From positions 1 to 61,088 of the forward strand of contig JAJDVQ010000052.1 in the NCBI GenBank assembly GCA_022826045.1: a stretch of DNA of 61,088 nucleotides, in the 5' to 3' direction. Origin of the DNA: Acidimicrobiia bacterium (lineage in GTDB: Bacteria; Actinomycetota; Acidimicrobiia; Acidimicrobiales; Poriferisodalaceae). A program made the translations under genes and the position numbers. The notes beneath the pieces were generated by a model. It searched no databases. It saw only the letters and a list, made by a program, of their open reading frames with translations, and was not told where the DNA came from. Shown here one piece after another: positions 1-7,862 of the stretch (its first letter is position 1; each line of letters opens with the position of its first letter).

Positions 1-1
1 G

Positions 2-133
2 CTCCGCCGCAACACCGACCGCAAGCCCCGCCACCGGCTCGCCCAGATCGCCCTCGCCGTCGCCTTCATCATCACCATCAAGCTCATCGACCACCGCAAC
101 CGCTGGCAACCCGACAACCGATCAATCCGCTAA
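2..133 (+). pseudogene. IS5-type transposase C-terminal fragment, cut by window edge
   Basis: The frame opening at base 2 runs 43 residues to TAA at 131-133. Its composition (RRNTDRKPRHRLAQIALAVA then IKLIDHRNRW) resembles the C-terminal end of IS5-family DDE transposases, which finish with an Arg-rich stretch and a hydrophobic helix. The rest lies outside the window, so intactness cannot be judged. It could instead be the end of an unrelated basic protein. A second IS5-family remnant lies at 30.4-31.4 kb. Confidence 0.5.
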
Positions 134-185
134 CGCTCTAATGTCGCCACCAAGCTCGATCGCTTGACGGCGGAGGAGGCGGACC

Positions 186-549
186 ATGCTGCGACTCACA
201 TTCTTGCTGCGGCGCAAGAAGGGCATGACCCGGGCCGAGATGCAGGACTACTGGCTGAACGTGCACGGCCCGCTGGTGGTATCGCACTCGGCCACGGCCA
301 AGTTCCTGCGCTATGTGCAGGTGCACACCACCAGCGACGACCACAGCCGTCAACCGCTCACGAGGATCGAAGGTGGAGCCCTACACCGGCCACGCCGAGG
401 TCTGGATGGACCGCAGCGCCATGGGCAACCCGATCCCCGAGAACCGGGCAGCGTCCCGCCGCGCCTACGAGGACGAGGCCAACTTCATCGACTTCGGCCA
501 CTCCACGATGTTCCTGGCCAAAGAACACGTGATGGTCGACCACCGCTGA
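186..549 (+). pseudogene. EthD-domain protein, frameshifted
   Basis: Starting at ATG 186 after a GGAGGAGG ribosome binding site, the frame reads MLRLTFLLRRKKGMTRAEMQ and WLNVHGPLV, the typical opening of small EthD-domain (dimeric alpha-beta barrel) proteins. Near base 355-370 the continuation moves to the next frame, where VEPYTGHAEVWMDRSAM through AKEHVMVDHR completes the domain and ends at 549. The two halves total 364 nt, not a multiple of three, so a one-base indel (or sequencing error) breaks a protein of about 120 residues. EthD relatives accompany oxidative degradation pathways, but no partner enzyme is adjacent, so the substrate is unknown. Confidence 0.7.
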
Positions 550-605
550 ACTGCGCCCCGGGCAGCACGACTGCCGTAGGGTGTGCGGCTCTCCCAAAAT
601 GACAG

Positions 606-637
606 CAAGACATCAATCAGAATGATGCTATGATGTC
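606..637 (+). promoter_or_regulatory. Promoter/operator of the first VapBC pair
   Basis: A TATGAT -10 box (629-634) lies six bases before the antitoxin ATG at 641, with an AAGACA-like -35 at 607-612, predicting a leaderless transcript. An inverted repeat GACATCA (609-615) / TGATGTC (631-637) brackets the core promoter, and a smaller ATCA-gaa-TGAT dyad sits inside it. This fits autorepression by the antitoxin-toxin complex. The same half-sites occur before the second VapBC pair at 27.5 kb with no spacer. Confidence 0.55.
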
Positions 638-640
638 GAT

Positions 641-895
641 ATGCGCACAACGGTGACACTCGACGCCGATGCCGAACAGATCATCCGGCGTCGCATGACC
701 GACCGCAAGATCTCGTTCAAGCGAGCACTCAACGACTTGGTCCGTGAGGGCCACCGCACAGTCGAAGCTGCCCCGCGCTTTGAGACCACAGCGAGGGCGA
801 TGGGCATGCCAGCGGTCGACCTTGACAGCGCGCTGCGTATCGCTGCCGAACTCGAAGATGACGAACTCGCTCGCCGGATGGAAACCGGCAGGTGA
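641..895 (+). CDS. vapB: VapB-family antitoxin
   Basis: An 84-residue protein beginning MRTTVTLDADAEQIIRRRM, the ribbon-helix-helix start seen in many VapB antitoxins, followed by a helix and an acidic C-terminal tail (ELEDDELARRMETGR) of the kind that wraps the toxin. It probably represses its own promoter and neutralises the PIN toxin encoded next. Its TGA overlaps the toxin GTG in a GTGA junction (892-895), the usual translational coupling of such pairs. The start has no clear Shine-Dalgarno; the -10 box lies so close that leaderless translation is likely. Family assignment is firm, subfamily is not. Confidence 0.8.
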   Translation: MRTTVTLDADAEQIIRRRMTDRKISFKRALNDLVREGHRTVEAAPRFETTARAMGMPAVDLDSALRIAAELEDDELARRMETGR

Positions 896-1317
896 AGCTC
901 GTCGACGCCAATGTCCTGCTGTATGCCGTCAACATCGACGCGCCTCGGCACACCGAATCAAGGCGCTGGCTTGACGACGCGCTGAACGGCGGCGCGACCG
1001 TGGCGCTGGCCTGGGTGGCACTGCTGGCGTTCATCCGACTCACGACCAAGCGCAGCATCTTCGCCCGGCCCCTCGATCCGCGAGCGGCCATCGAGCAGGT
1101 GCAGGCCTGGCTCGCACAACCCTCGGCGGTAGTCGTGGAGCCAACGGCTCGACATCTCGACGTGGTGGGTGAGCTGCTGGCCCCCTTCGGGACGGGCGGG
1201 AATCTCGTCAATGACGCTCATCTCGCCGCGCTCGCGATCGAGCATCGTTGTGTGGTGGTCACCTTCGACCGAGACTTCGGCCGATTCGACGGTGTGCGCA
1301 CCGAGATGCCCGGCTGA
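892..1317 (+). CDS. vapC: PIN-domain toxin, VapC type
   Basis: A 141-residue PIN-domain ribonuclease. The N-terminal strand MKLVDANVLLYAV carries the first catalytic Asp (D5); the later acidic residues are in NDAHLAALAIEH and FDRDFGRF, so the metal-binding set looks complete. Length matches VapC toxins, which cut tRNA or rRNA when freed from antitoxin. It starts with a GTG overlapping the antitoxin stop. The gene appears intact and forms a two-gene operon; the next gene, an ABC permease, is convergent 13 bases downstream. Confidence 0.85.
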   Translation: MKLVDANVLLYAVNIDAPRHTESRRWLDDALNGGATVALAWVALLAFIRLTTKRSIFARPLDPRAAIEQVQAWLAQPSAVVVEPTARHLDVVGELLAPFGTGGNLVNDAHLAALAIEHRCVVVTFDRDFGRFDGVRTEMPG

Positions 1318-1330
1318 GTCGCGTTGGCGC

Positions 1331-2941
1331 TCAGGTGTGTTCCTGGCGCCGGACTACCAGGAACCAGGTGAGCACGAACGACAGCACCACCAGGATCACG
1401 CTCAGCAGCCCGGCCTCGGCAATGAAGGCATCCTCGAAGGATCCGTAGATCCGGGTGGTCAGCGTCGAGAAGCCGAGCGGCGACACGAACAGGCTGATCG
1501 GCAGTTCTTTCATCACCGACAGCAGCACCAACCCTGCGCCTGCCCCGAGCGCGGGGCCCATGACCGGCATGTCCACCGTGACGAACCGTCGCAGGGGACC
1601 GGCGCCGAGGAGACGGGCCGAGTCGTGCAGGCGCTCGGGCACGCTGCGCACCGCGACCACGCTGATGCCCATCGCGAGCGAGCCGAAGCGCACGATGTAG
1701 GCGAAGATCAGCAGCGCCGCAGTGTCGCCCAGCAAGTCGAGCATCAGGTCGGTGCGCAGGGTCCAGAAGCGCATCGACAGGGCAATGAGCAGCCCGGGGA
1801 GTGCGAACGTGCTGATGACCACCGCGTGCGCCAGCGATCCGGTCCGGGACCGGTAGCGCCCCACCAGCAGGGCGATCGGCAGCACCGCCGCCACCGACAC
1901 CACTGCGGCCACGACGCTCACCCACACGGTGTTGAACGTGGACTCCGCGATGGCGGAGTAGTCGACGGTGAGCGCGCGGTCGCCGGTCAGCGAGCGGAAC
2001 AGGCCGCGGCGCGCCCAGTCGGCCAGGGCGATGAACGGTGCGATGACGCTCGCGAACACCGTCAGCGCCACCGCTGCGGTGGCCCACGGCCGCCACCGGC
2101 CGAGCCGGTAGTCGAGCGGCCGGTCGCCCTTGGCCGACATGGCGTCGGGCAGGCGGCGTGAGAACCACCGCTCGGCCAGCACCACGATCGCTGCGAGCAC
2201 CAGCAGCATCAGGCTGAGCGCCAGGGCGACGGGCGGGTTGGCCAGGTAGTTCGTCGCGATGGCTCGTGTCAGCGTGTCGTACCGCATGAGCTGCACGGCG
2301 CCGAAGTCGCTCAGCGTGTAGAGGAACACCAGCAGCGTCCCGGCGCCGATGGCGGTGCCCGCGTGCGGCAGGCAGATTCGGCGGAACACGGCGAACGCGC
2401 TGTCGCCGAGCAGCCGGGCGCTCTCCTCGAGGCTGCCGGGGAGGTGCCGCAGCCGTGCCGCCACCGGCAGGTACACGTAGGGAAAGGTCATCAGCACCAG
2501 CACGAGCCATGCGCCCCAGAAGCCCCGCAGCTCGGGCACCGAGCCGATGCCGATACTGCTGAGCAGGTCATTGGCCAGCCCGCCCGGATTGAGCGTGCGG
2601 ATGAACGCTGCCGCGCCCACGAACGTCGGGTAGACGAGCGGAAGCGGCAGCAGCACCCGCCACAGCTTGCGCAGCGGCAGGTCGGTCCGCATGGTGAGCC
2701 ACGCCAGGCCGGTGCCGAGCACCAGCGCGCTCGCCGACACCGACACCGCCAGGCGCAGCGACCGCCACAGCGGGCCGAGGGTGCGGGCGCTCCACAGCAG
2801 TCCCTCCGGACCGGTGCCGTCTCGCAGCGCCCGGTACACCAGGTACACCCCGGGGAAGGCGAACCCGAATGCCAGCACCACCCCTGCGATGCGCAGTGCA
2901 GCAGGGGCGCGGCTGCGTCGCCGCCGGAGTGCCCCGATCAT
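1331..2941 (-). CDS. fbpB: Fe(III)-type ABC transporter permease (FbpB-like)
   Basis: A 536-residue inner-membrane protein made of two tandem permease halves with about twelve hydrophobic segments, as in FbpB/ThiP-type importers in which one chain replaces a permease dimer. An EAA-like loop is visible in each half, for example SLEESARLLGDSAF and ERLHDSARLLGAGPL. The ATG at 2941 was chosen because upstream sequence in this frame comes from a dispersed 67-bp repeat and lacks membrane character. It lies downstream of the iron-binding lipoprotein gene on the same strand, so the two probably form one uptake system; no ATPase gene is adjacent. Thiamine or spermidine permeases are close alternatives, but the FbpA-like neighbour favours iron. 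Confidence 0.82.
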   Translation of the reverse strand: MIGALRRRRSRAPAALRIAGVVLAFGFAFPGVYLVYRALRDGTGPEGLLWSARTLGPLWRSLRLAVSVSASALVLGTGLAWLTMRTDLPLRKLWRVLLPLPLVYPTFVGAAAFIRTLNPGGLANDLLSSIGIGSVPELRGFWGAWLVLVLMTFPYVYLPVAARLRHLPGSLEESARLLGDSAFAVFRRICLPHAGTAIGAGTLLVFLYTLSDFGAVQLMRYDTLTRAIATNYLANPPVALALSLMLLVLAAIVVLAERWFSRRLPDAMSAKGDRPLDYRLGRWRPWATAAVALTVFASVIAPFIALADWARRGLFRSLTGDRALTVDYSAIAESTFNTVWVSVVAAVVSVAAVLPIALLVGRYRSRTGSLAHAVVISTFALPGLLIALSMRFWTLRTDLMLDLLGDTAALLIFAYIVRFGSLAMGISVVAVRSVPERLHDSARLLGAGPLRRFVTVDMPVMGPALGAGAGLVLLSVMKELPISLFVSPLGFSTLTTRIYGSFEDAFIAEAGLLSVILVVLSFVLTWFLVVRRQEHT

Positions 2942-2956
2942 CGCGCCGCTCCGGCC

Positions 2957-3023
2957 CAGAGGCTGAGCCGAATGGCGAAGCCGTGGCCCGAGCGGCCCGT
3001 GAGCGCAGCGAACAAGAGCGGGA
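2957..3023 (-). repeat. 67-bp dispersed repeat, copy A
   Basis: This segment is identical at 66 of 67 bases to 7537-7603, the difference being aatgg against attgg. It lies 15 bases before the start of the permease gene and points the same way relative to that gene as copy B does to glpD. It contains self-complementary pieces around ggcccgagcggcc. It resembles a REP-like or leader element more than coding sequence. Confidence 0.8.
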
Positions 3024-3089
3024 AGCAACGGGCAACGCGACGGCGAGTTCCGCCAATCCGCGTACGTTCGAGGCTGAGCCGTGCTGAGG

Positions 3090-4202
3090 TCACTCGTTCA
3101 GGATGCCGCTTGCTTCGATGATCTCCGTCGAACGTGCGAATCCGTCGCCCAAGGCGTCGAAGTCGATGCTGCCGATCTCGGGGCCGCCCAGCGGGGGCAG
3201 GACGCCTGCGGGTGCCACGCCGGCCGCCAGCGGGTATTCGAGCGTCTCGTTGCTGAAGTACTGCTGGGCGGCCTGGCTCAGCAGGTAGGCGATGAACTGG
3301 TTGGAGAGCCCCGGGTCGTCGCTGGCGGTGGTCACCGTGGCGGCGGTGATGATGAGCATCGAGCCGACGTCGTCGCCGGCGAAGTCCCAGTTGGCGGCGC
3401 GGTGATCGTCGCCCAATGCCGCAGCAACTTGGTACTGGTAGTAGTGATTCACCAGTCCCATGTCGATCTCGCCGCGCCCGGCAGCCTCGACGATGGACCG
3501 GTTGTTGGGGTAGTAGCGGGCATCGTTGGCCACCATGTCGTCGAGCCATTGCGCCGCAGTGTCGCTGCCGTGCTGGTCGCGGAACACGGTGAACCAGTCG
3601 ACGAACGAGCCGTTCGTTGCCGGGATGGCCACCCGCCCGCGGTAACGCTCGTCAGTGAGGTCGAAGATCGATGCGGGCAGCTCGTCGTCGGCGACGCTGT
3701 CGAGGTTGTAGACGAGCACGCGCTGGCGACCGGTGAAGCCGACCCACGTTCCGGCGTCGGACCGGTGGTCGGCCGTGACCAGGTTCGCCACGTCGCCGTC
3801 GACGGTCGTGAGCAGCCCCTGGTTGGCTAGGAAGCCCACGGGGCCGGGCGAGCGAGACAGGAACACGTCGGCGGGTGTGCGGTCGCCTTCCTCGGCCAGC
3901 AGCAGAGCCAGATCAGTGGAGGCGCCCCACCGGACCGCCACCGTGATGCCGGTCTCGCACTCGAAGGCATCGAGGACGGGCTGGATCAGATTCTCGGTGC
4001 GGCCCGAATAGACCGTGAGCTGCCGGTCCGACTCCGCGACGCACTCGCCGTCGTAGATCTCCGCAGCGGTGCCTTCCAGCGTGCGTGCGGAGCCGCAGGC
4101 CGCCGCCACGCCGAGGGCGACGATGAGGGCCGCGAGGCGCAGGCACTTGGCCGAGCCGCTGGCTCGTCGGCGGGGAGGTGCAGTCGTGTCGTTCTTGAGC
4201 AT
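3090..4202 (-). CDS. fbpA: Fe(III)-binding lipoprotein of an ABC importer (FbpA/FutA-like)
   Basis: A 370-residue extracellular substrate-binding protein. An Arg-rich start, a hydrophobic core (LAALIVALGVAAAC) and the AAAC lipobox give a lipoprotein signal with the acylated Cys near residue 36. The mature part opens LTVYSGRTENLIQPVLDAFE, the hallmark of the ferric-binding FbpA/FutA family, and contains AQQYFSNETLEYPLA near the C-terminus, like the iron-ligand region of the family. It precedes the FbpB-like permease, with a copy of the 67-bp repeat between them. Its upstream AT-rich promoter has a half-site resembling an IdeR/DtxR box, suggesting iron control; that is inference. Confidence 0.85.
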   Translation of the reverse strand: MLKNDTTAPPRRRASGSAKCLRLAALIVALGVAAACGSARTLEGTAAEIYDGECVAESDRQLTVYSGRTENLIQPVLDAFECETGITVAVRWGASTDLALLLAEEGDRTPADVFLSRSPGPVGFLANQGLLTTVDGDVANLVTADHRSDAGTWVGFTGRQRVLVYNLDSVADDELPASIFDLTDERYRGRVAIPATNGSFVDWFTVFRDQHGSDTAAQWLDDMVANDARYYPNNRSIVEAAGRGEIDMGLVNHYYQYQVAAALGDDHRAANWDFAGDDVGSMLIITAATVTTASDDPGLSNQFIAYLLSQAAQQYFSNETLEYPLAAGVAPAGVLPPLGGPEIGSIDFDALGDGFARSTEIIEASGILNE

Positions 4203-4210
4203 GGCACCGC

Positions 4211-4250
4211 ACTATAACAGTAGTTGTCATATATTGTAAAGTATACCTAA
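4211..4250 (-). promoter_or_regulatory. Promoter of the iron lipoprotein gene, with possible iron box
   Basis: On the minus strand TTTACA (4235-4240) and TATAGT (4211-4216) form a good sigma-70-type promoter with an 18-bp spacer. The -10 lies only about eight bases from the ATG at 4202, so the transcript is probably leaderless or nearly so. Just upstream TTAGGTATAC (4241-4250) resembles half of the IdeR/DtxR consensus. The region is strikingly AT-rich against its surroundings. Confidence 0.5.
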
Positions 4251-4363
4251 CTACAGATATCGAGCGACCCGATCAGTCCCACACTCGCGGTCGACGGCAG
4301 GGCCTGCCCGTTCTCTGCATCCCGCTGTCGCTCCGGCGGAATTCGCTTGTGTACATTGGGCGT

Positions 4364-4379
4364 GCGACCCTAGGGTCGC
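4364..4379. repeat. 16-bp perfect palindrome next to tRNA-like element
   Basis: GCGACCCTAGGGTCGC is its own reverse complement and directly abuts the CCA-encoding end of the tRNA-like sequence. It may form a short processing or termination hairpin, or be a protein-binding site. No T tract follows on either strand. Confidence 0.6.
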
Positions 4380-4452
4380 TGGTGGACCTAGACGGAATCG
4401 AACCGTCCGAGGCCGGGCTATCAAACCAACTCGGCGCACCAGCGCTAGGCCC
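4380..4452 (-). tRNA. tRNA-like element, possibly a degenerate tRNA-Ile(GAU)
   Basis: Read on the minus strand, 73 bases ending in encoded CCA form a seven-pair acceptor stem (GGGCCTA with TAGGTCC, one G-U pair) and a perfect T arm (GACGG-TTCGATT-CCGTC). The anticodon loop reads TTGATAG, giving GAU (Ile), but its stem has a T-C mismatch next to the loop. The D arm is short: the element is about three bases shorter than a standard tRNA and has no good four-pair D stem. It may be a decayed tRNA, a truncated attachment-site copy or an unusual functional tRNA. Confidence 0.4.
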
Positions 4453-4453
4453 T

Positions 4454-4485
4454 TGAGAGCCGCACCTTTCGGGGTGCGGCTCTCA
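4454..4485. terminator. 13-bp hairpin before the tRNA-like element
   Basis: TGAGAGCCGCACC (4454-4466) pairs perfectly with GGTGCGGCTCTCA (4473-4485) around a six-base loop. It follows the stop of the SDR gene on the minus strand and sits one base before the tRNA-like sequence. No run of T follows in either direction, so it could be a weak bidirectional terminator or part of a longer structured RNA with the tRNA-like element. Confidence 0.55.
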
Positions 4486-4562
4486 GTATTGTGACAGGAA
4501 GAACGTTGGTGATTTCCGTTATTTTCTGATGTCTTTCAGTCGCAGGTTGCCAACCTGCGAGG

Positions 4563-5549
4563 TCAGGCGAAGCGAAGCGGGTCGGCGGTGCTCCAGTCGA
4601 CGGGCTGCTCGTCGAGGTTCAGCGCAAGCCGGTGCCACACCAGTTCGATCGGCGGCGGACCCACCGGGTCGGTCTCGGCGGCGGCGCTCACCATCAGCTC
4701 GTACATGGCGCCGTCGGTCTCGTCGGCGGGCCGGGCCAGCAGCGCCATGAACGCCTCGGCCATCTCGCAGGGCTCGAGCATCCGCGGCTGCCAGCGCCCG
4801 AAGACCCGCTCGTTGCCGGCGTACTCGTTGGTCATGCCGGTGCGCACGAACGGCAGCAGCAGCGTGAAGCACGTGACCAGGTCGGCGCTGCGGCCCAGGT
4901 TCGCCTTGAGCACATTGGGAAGCTGCAGCACCGCCCAGTTGCTGAGCGCGTAGCCGGGCACTGCCGGTCCGGGGTCGACGGCCTGCCGGGACGACACGTA
5001 CACGAACTGCGCCTGCTCGTCGGCGTACACCGCCTCGCCCGCCCACAGGTGGGTCGATGCCAGGAAGCCGTCGACCTTGGTGTCGAGCACCAGCCGTGAC
5101 TGCTCCAGGTTCTCGATGAACGCCTGGCGCACCCGGGCCCGCCGCAGCGACGAGGACTCGCCTTCGACTGGTCGCAGCGTGCGTCCCAGGCTGTAGCCCG
5201 ACTCGGTGAGCCCCGAGTTGCAGATCACCAGGTTCGGCGGCAGGCCGCCCATCTGGTCGATCACATAGCTGCGGATGGCCCACAGGTCCCGCAGGTTGGT
5301 GACATCGGCCTGCACGGGGAAGGCGTGCACGCCTTCGTCGCGCAGGCGGTCGACCAGGTCGAACCCGTCCTCGTAGCTGCGGTGGAAGTGGATGCCGACC
5401 GAGGCTGCACCGTTCAGTCCGGCGCTGAGCGCGAATGCCTGGCCGATGCCGCCGTCCTTGCCGGCACCGGTGATGAGCACCCGCTTGCCTTCTACCCCGT
5501 CGCGCAGCGCATCGAAGCGGAACCTGTCGGTGGGCGCGGTGTAGGTCAT
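4563..5549 (-). CDS. SDR-family oxidoreductase with altered active-site Lys
   Basis: A 328-residue short-chain dehydrogenase/reductase. The cofactor motif is TGAGKDGGIGQAFAL near the N-terminus (TGxxxGIG), followed by an NAD(P) region with HFHRSYEDG. The active-site region reads YVSSRQAVD and GYALSNWAVLQ, so the usual YxxxK becomes Y-A-L-S-N, with Asn where the catalytic Lys normally sits. At 328 residues it is longer than classical 250-residue SDRs, with a C-terminal extension. The ATG at 5549 was chosen because GAGGAG precedes it at good spacing; upstream residues look non-coding. It may be catalytically altered or use another substrate class. Substrate unknown. Confidence 0.75.
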   Translation of the reverse strand: MTYTAPTDRFRFDALRDGVEGKRVLITGAGKDGGIGQAFALSAGLNGAASVGIHFHRSYEDGFDLVDRLRDEGVHAFPVQADVTNLRDLWAIRSYVIDQMGGLPPNLVICNSGLTESGYSLGRTLRPVEGESSSLRRARVRQAFIENLEQSRLVLDTKVDGFLASTHLWAGEAVYADEQAQFVYVSSRQAVDPGPAVPGYALSNWAVLQLPNVLKANLGRSADLVTCFTLLLPFVRTGMTNEYAGNERVFGRWQPRMLEPCEMAEAFMALLARPADETDGAMYELMVSAAAETDPVGPPPIELVWHRLALNLDEQPVDWSTADPLRFA

Positions 5550-5744
5550 GGCGTTGCTCCTCGTCGAGCGACGGGCAGGGCTGTTGTTTGCTGTTGTTGA
5601 ATGGTTCGGATGCTGCCGGTCGGGTTCCCGTGCGGGCACCGGAGCAGACCGCGAGTCTGCCCTACCCGAGCAGGGGCGAAGTACCCGCCCTGACGGCTGC
5701 GGAGACGCGGCAGCGGGCTCGGCGCGAGCGACGCAGTGCGCCGC

Positions 5745-7532
5745 TCAGCGGCGGATGTCGGGGGCGCCGAGGCGGGCGGCGTCGGCGGTCTGGTCGTCGG
5801 GCCTCGTCTGGCTCTCGCGCTCGGCCTCGACCCGGGCGTGGTAGTGCCACACCTCGCGTTCGATGGTGTCGGGCGACCATCCCAGCTCGGCACCCATCAG
5901 CTCCGCTGTGTCCTGCGCCACGTCGACGCCCCGATCCCATGCCTCCACCGAGAGCCGGGTGCGCCGTGTCAGCACGTCGTCGAGATGCAGTGCGGCCTCG
6001 TTGCGCACGGCGTGGGTCACCTCGGCGCGCAGGTACCGGTGGCCCTCGGCCAGCGGCCTAGCCAGGTCGGGCTGCTCGGCGATCAGCTCGACCACCTCGT
6101 CGATGCGGTCGCCGTGACGCTCGAGCAGGTGCATCGCGGCGGCCCGGCTGATGCCGGCATTCGCCGCGATCTCGTCCTGGCGGCGACGCCGCTCCTCGTA
6201 GCCCGCGGCACCCACCAGCGGCGTCACGCCGGTGGCGGATCGGCGGGCTGCGGCATTGCGTCGCCGACGCGACAGCTTGGGCGGCGGGCGGCCGTGAGCA
6301 GCCTCGACTTCGGCGAGCGCCATCTCGACCGTGTCGGCTGCCATGACGCGGTAGGTCGTGTACTTGCCGCCGGCCACCGAGATCAGCCCGCGGGCCGCCC
6401 GGGTGACGCTGTGCTCACGGCTCAGCTGGGCCGACTGCTCGGCGTCGGACGGGCTGTCGCCGGCCACCAGCGGGCGCAGGCCCGCATAGACGCCGCAGAT
6501 GTCGTCGCGGCTGATCGGGTCGGCCAGCACCCCGTTGAGCCGTTGCAGCAGCAGATCGATGTCGGCACTGCTCGCAGCAGGGTGGGCGTAGCCGAGATCC
6601 CAGTCGCTGTCGGTGGTGCCGATGATCCACCGGTCCCCCCACGGCACCACGAACAGGACGCTGGGCGGGGTGGGCACGATGAGCCCGCAGCCGAGGTCGA
6701 TCCGGTCCCTGGGGACCAGCAGGTGGATCCCCTTGGAGGCACGGATGCGGGTGCGCGAACCGTCGGTGTCCTGCGAGTCGCGCTCCGCGAGCTGCTCGAT
6801 CTGGCTCGTCCACACGCCCGTGGCGTTGATCACCGCATCGGCGTCCAGCCTGAACGTGCGCCCGGTCTCGCCGCAGTGCGCGATGACGCCCCGCACCGCC
6901 TTGCCGGTGACGATCAGCTCCTGGACGCGGGTGGAGGTGAGGATGCGCGCCCCATGCGCCGCAGCCGTGCGGGCGATCGCGACGACGAGGCGGGCGTCGT
7001 CGGTCTGGCCGTCCCAGTAGGCGATGCCGCCACGCACCACGCCGGGGTCGAGGCCCGGTGCCAGGTGCTGCGTGCCGACGGCGCCGAGATGCCGGTGCGA
7101 GCCGATGGCATGGGGGCCCATCCCCGCCATCAGGCTGTACAGCAGGATTCCTGCCCCGGTGCGCAGCCGTTCGGGCCAGCCTCGCCGGATGGGGTAGAGG
7201 AACTGCACCGGGCGCACCAGGTGCGGCGCCAGCCGGCCCAGCAGCAGCCGGCGCTCGTTGAGCGACTCGGACACCAGCCCGAACTCGAGACGCTGCAGGT
7301 AGCGCAGCCCGCCGTGGATCAGCTTGGACGAGCGGCTCGATGTGCCCGAAGCCAGGTCGCGCTGTTCGAGCAGGGCCACGCTGCGGCCCCGCAGCGCCAA
7401 GTCCAGCGCGCAGCCTGCACCGGTGACGCCGCCGCCGATGACGATGACGTCGACATGGCCGCCGCTGAGCTCGTCGAGCCAAGCGGCGCGCTGGGACGGA
7501 CCCAGCCGGCTGTCACCGGCAGTGTCGTTCAC
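5745..7532 (-). CDS. glpD: Glycerol-3-phosphate dehydrogenase, FAD-dependent
   Basis: A 595-residue flavoenzyme of the GlpD/GlpA family oxidising sn-glycerol-3-phosphate to dihydroxyacetone phosphate and passing electrons to quinones at the membrane. The FAD-binding strand [19 protein letters not shown] is near residue 30, followed by [16 protein letters not shown], a highly conserved GlpD signature. Central FAD/substrate segments such as [11 protein letters not shown] and a DAO C-terminal domain follow. Length matches actinobacterial GlpD2-type enzymes. The start is a GTG only four bases from copy B of the 67-bp repeat, so ribosome loading may depend on that repeat. The convergent-side neighbour is the SDR gene; the divergent neighbour is a MalK/UgpC-type ATPase. 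Confidence 0.92.
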   Translation of the reverse strand: MNDTAGDSRLGPSQRAAWLDELSGGHVDVIVIGGGVTGAGCALDLALRGRSVALLEQRDLASGTSSRSSKLIHGGLRYLQRLEFGLVSESLNERRLLLGRLAPHLVRPVQFLYPIRRGWPERLRTGAGILLYSLMAGMGPHAIGSHRHLGAVGTQHLAPGLDPGVVRGGIAYWDGQTDDARLVVAIARTAAAHGARILTSTRVQELIVTGKAVRGVIAHCGETGRTFRLDADAVINATGVWTSQIEQLAERDSQDTDGSRTRIRASKGIHLLVPRDRIDLGCGLIVPTPPSVLFVVPWGDRWIIGTTDSDWDLGYAHPAASSADIDLLLQRLNGVLADPISRDDICGVYAGLRPLVAGDSPSDAEQSAQLSREHSVTRAARGLISVAGGKYTTYRVMAADTVEMALAEVEAAHGRPPPKLSRRRRNAAARRSATGVTPLVGAAGYEERRRRQDEIAANAGISRAAAMHLLERHGDRIDEVVELIAEQPDLARPLAEGHRYLRAEVTHAVRNEAALHLDDVLTRRTRLSVEAWDRGVDVAQDTAELMGAELGWSPDTIEREVWHYHARVEAERESQTRPDDQTADAARLGAPDIRR

Positions 7533-7536
7533 TGCT

Positions 7537-7603
7537 CAGAGGCTGAGCCGATTGGCGAAGCCGTGGCCCGAGCGGCCCGTGAGCGCAGCGAACAAGAGCG
7601 GGA
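7537..7603 (-). repeat. 67-bp dispersed repeat, copy B
   Basis: Second copy of the repeat at 2957-3023, with one mismatch. It directly precedes the GTG start of glpD in the same relative orientation as copy A before the iron permease. Two copies before unrelated genes suggest a mobile or recurrent 5'-leader element. Confidence 0.8.
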
Positions 7604-7862
7604 GACCACAGGTGACCCGGTGGGAAGGTGGACCATTCCGCCCGCCTGCTCAGGCGAGCTCGTGCGGCAGGCGCGGGCCAGGTCGTCCATCAGTCGAGCA
7701 CGTTCGGCGTGCGGATCGGCTTCGGACGGCTCGGCGGTCTCCGTGGCAGGGGCGCAAGCAGTCACCGCGCGAAGTCTGCCACGCCCTCTGTCGAGTCAGG
7801 TCCGCAACCGCTTACGGGCTAGTCTCGGCCAAGCACGCGTGAGCGCCTCAGATGGGGGTCAC
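7604..7862. other. Intergenic region between glpD and the ATPase gene
   Basis: About 260 bases between divergent genes. No convincing gene is present; the minus-strand open frame at 7529-7765 is Ala/Arg/Pro-rich and runs through the repeat. It must hold the promoter of the plus-strand ATPase. A gggggt Shine-Dalgarno-like stretch precedes the ATG at 7863. Confidence 0.5.

Noticed and set aside
1169..2510. Long open frames on both strands over the iron permease
   Set aside because: Out-of-phase shadows of the permease gene caused by high GC; composition is His/Gln/Arg-rich and there are no domains.
4251..4439. A 62-codon minus-strand frame
   Set aside because: It runs through the tRNA-like element and the palindrome; composition is not protein-like.
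7529..7765. A 78-codon minus-strand frame upstream of glpD
   Set aside because: Half of it is the 67-bp repeat, which also exists upstream of another gene, and no family resemblance is present.
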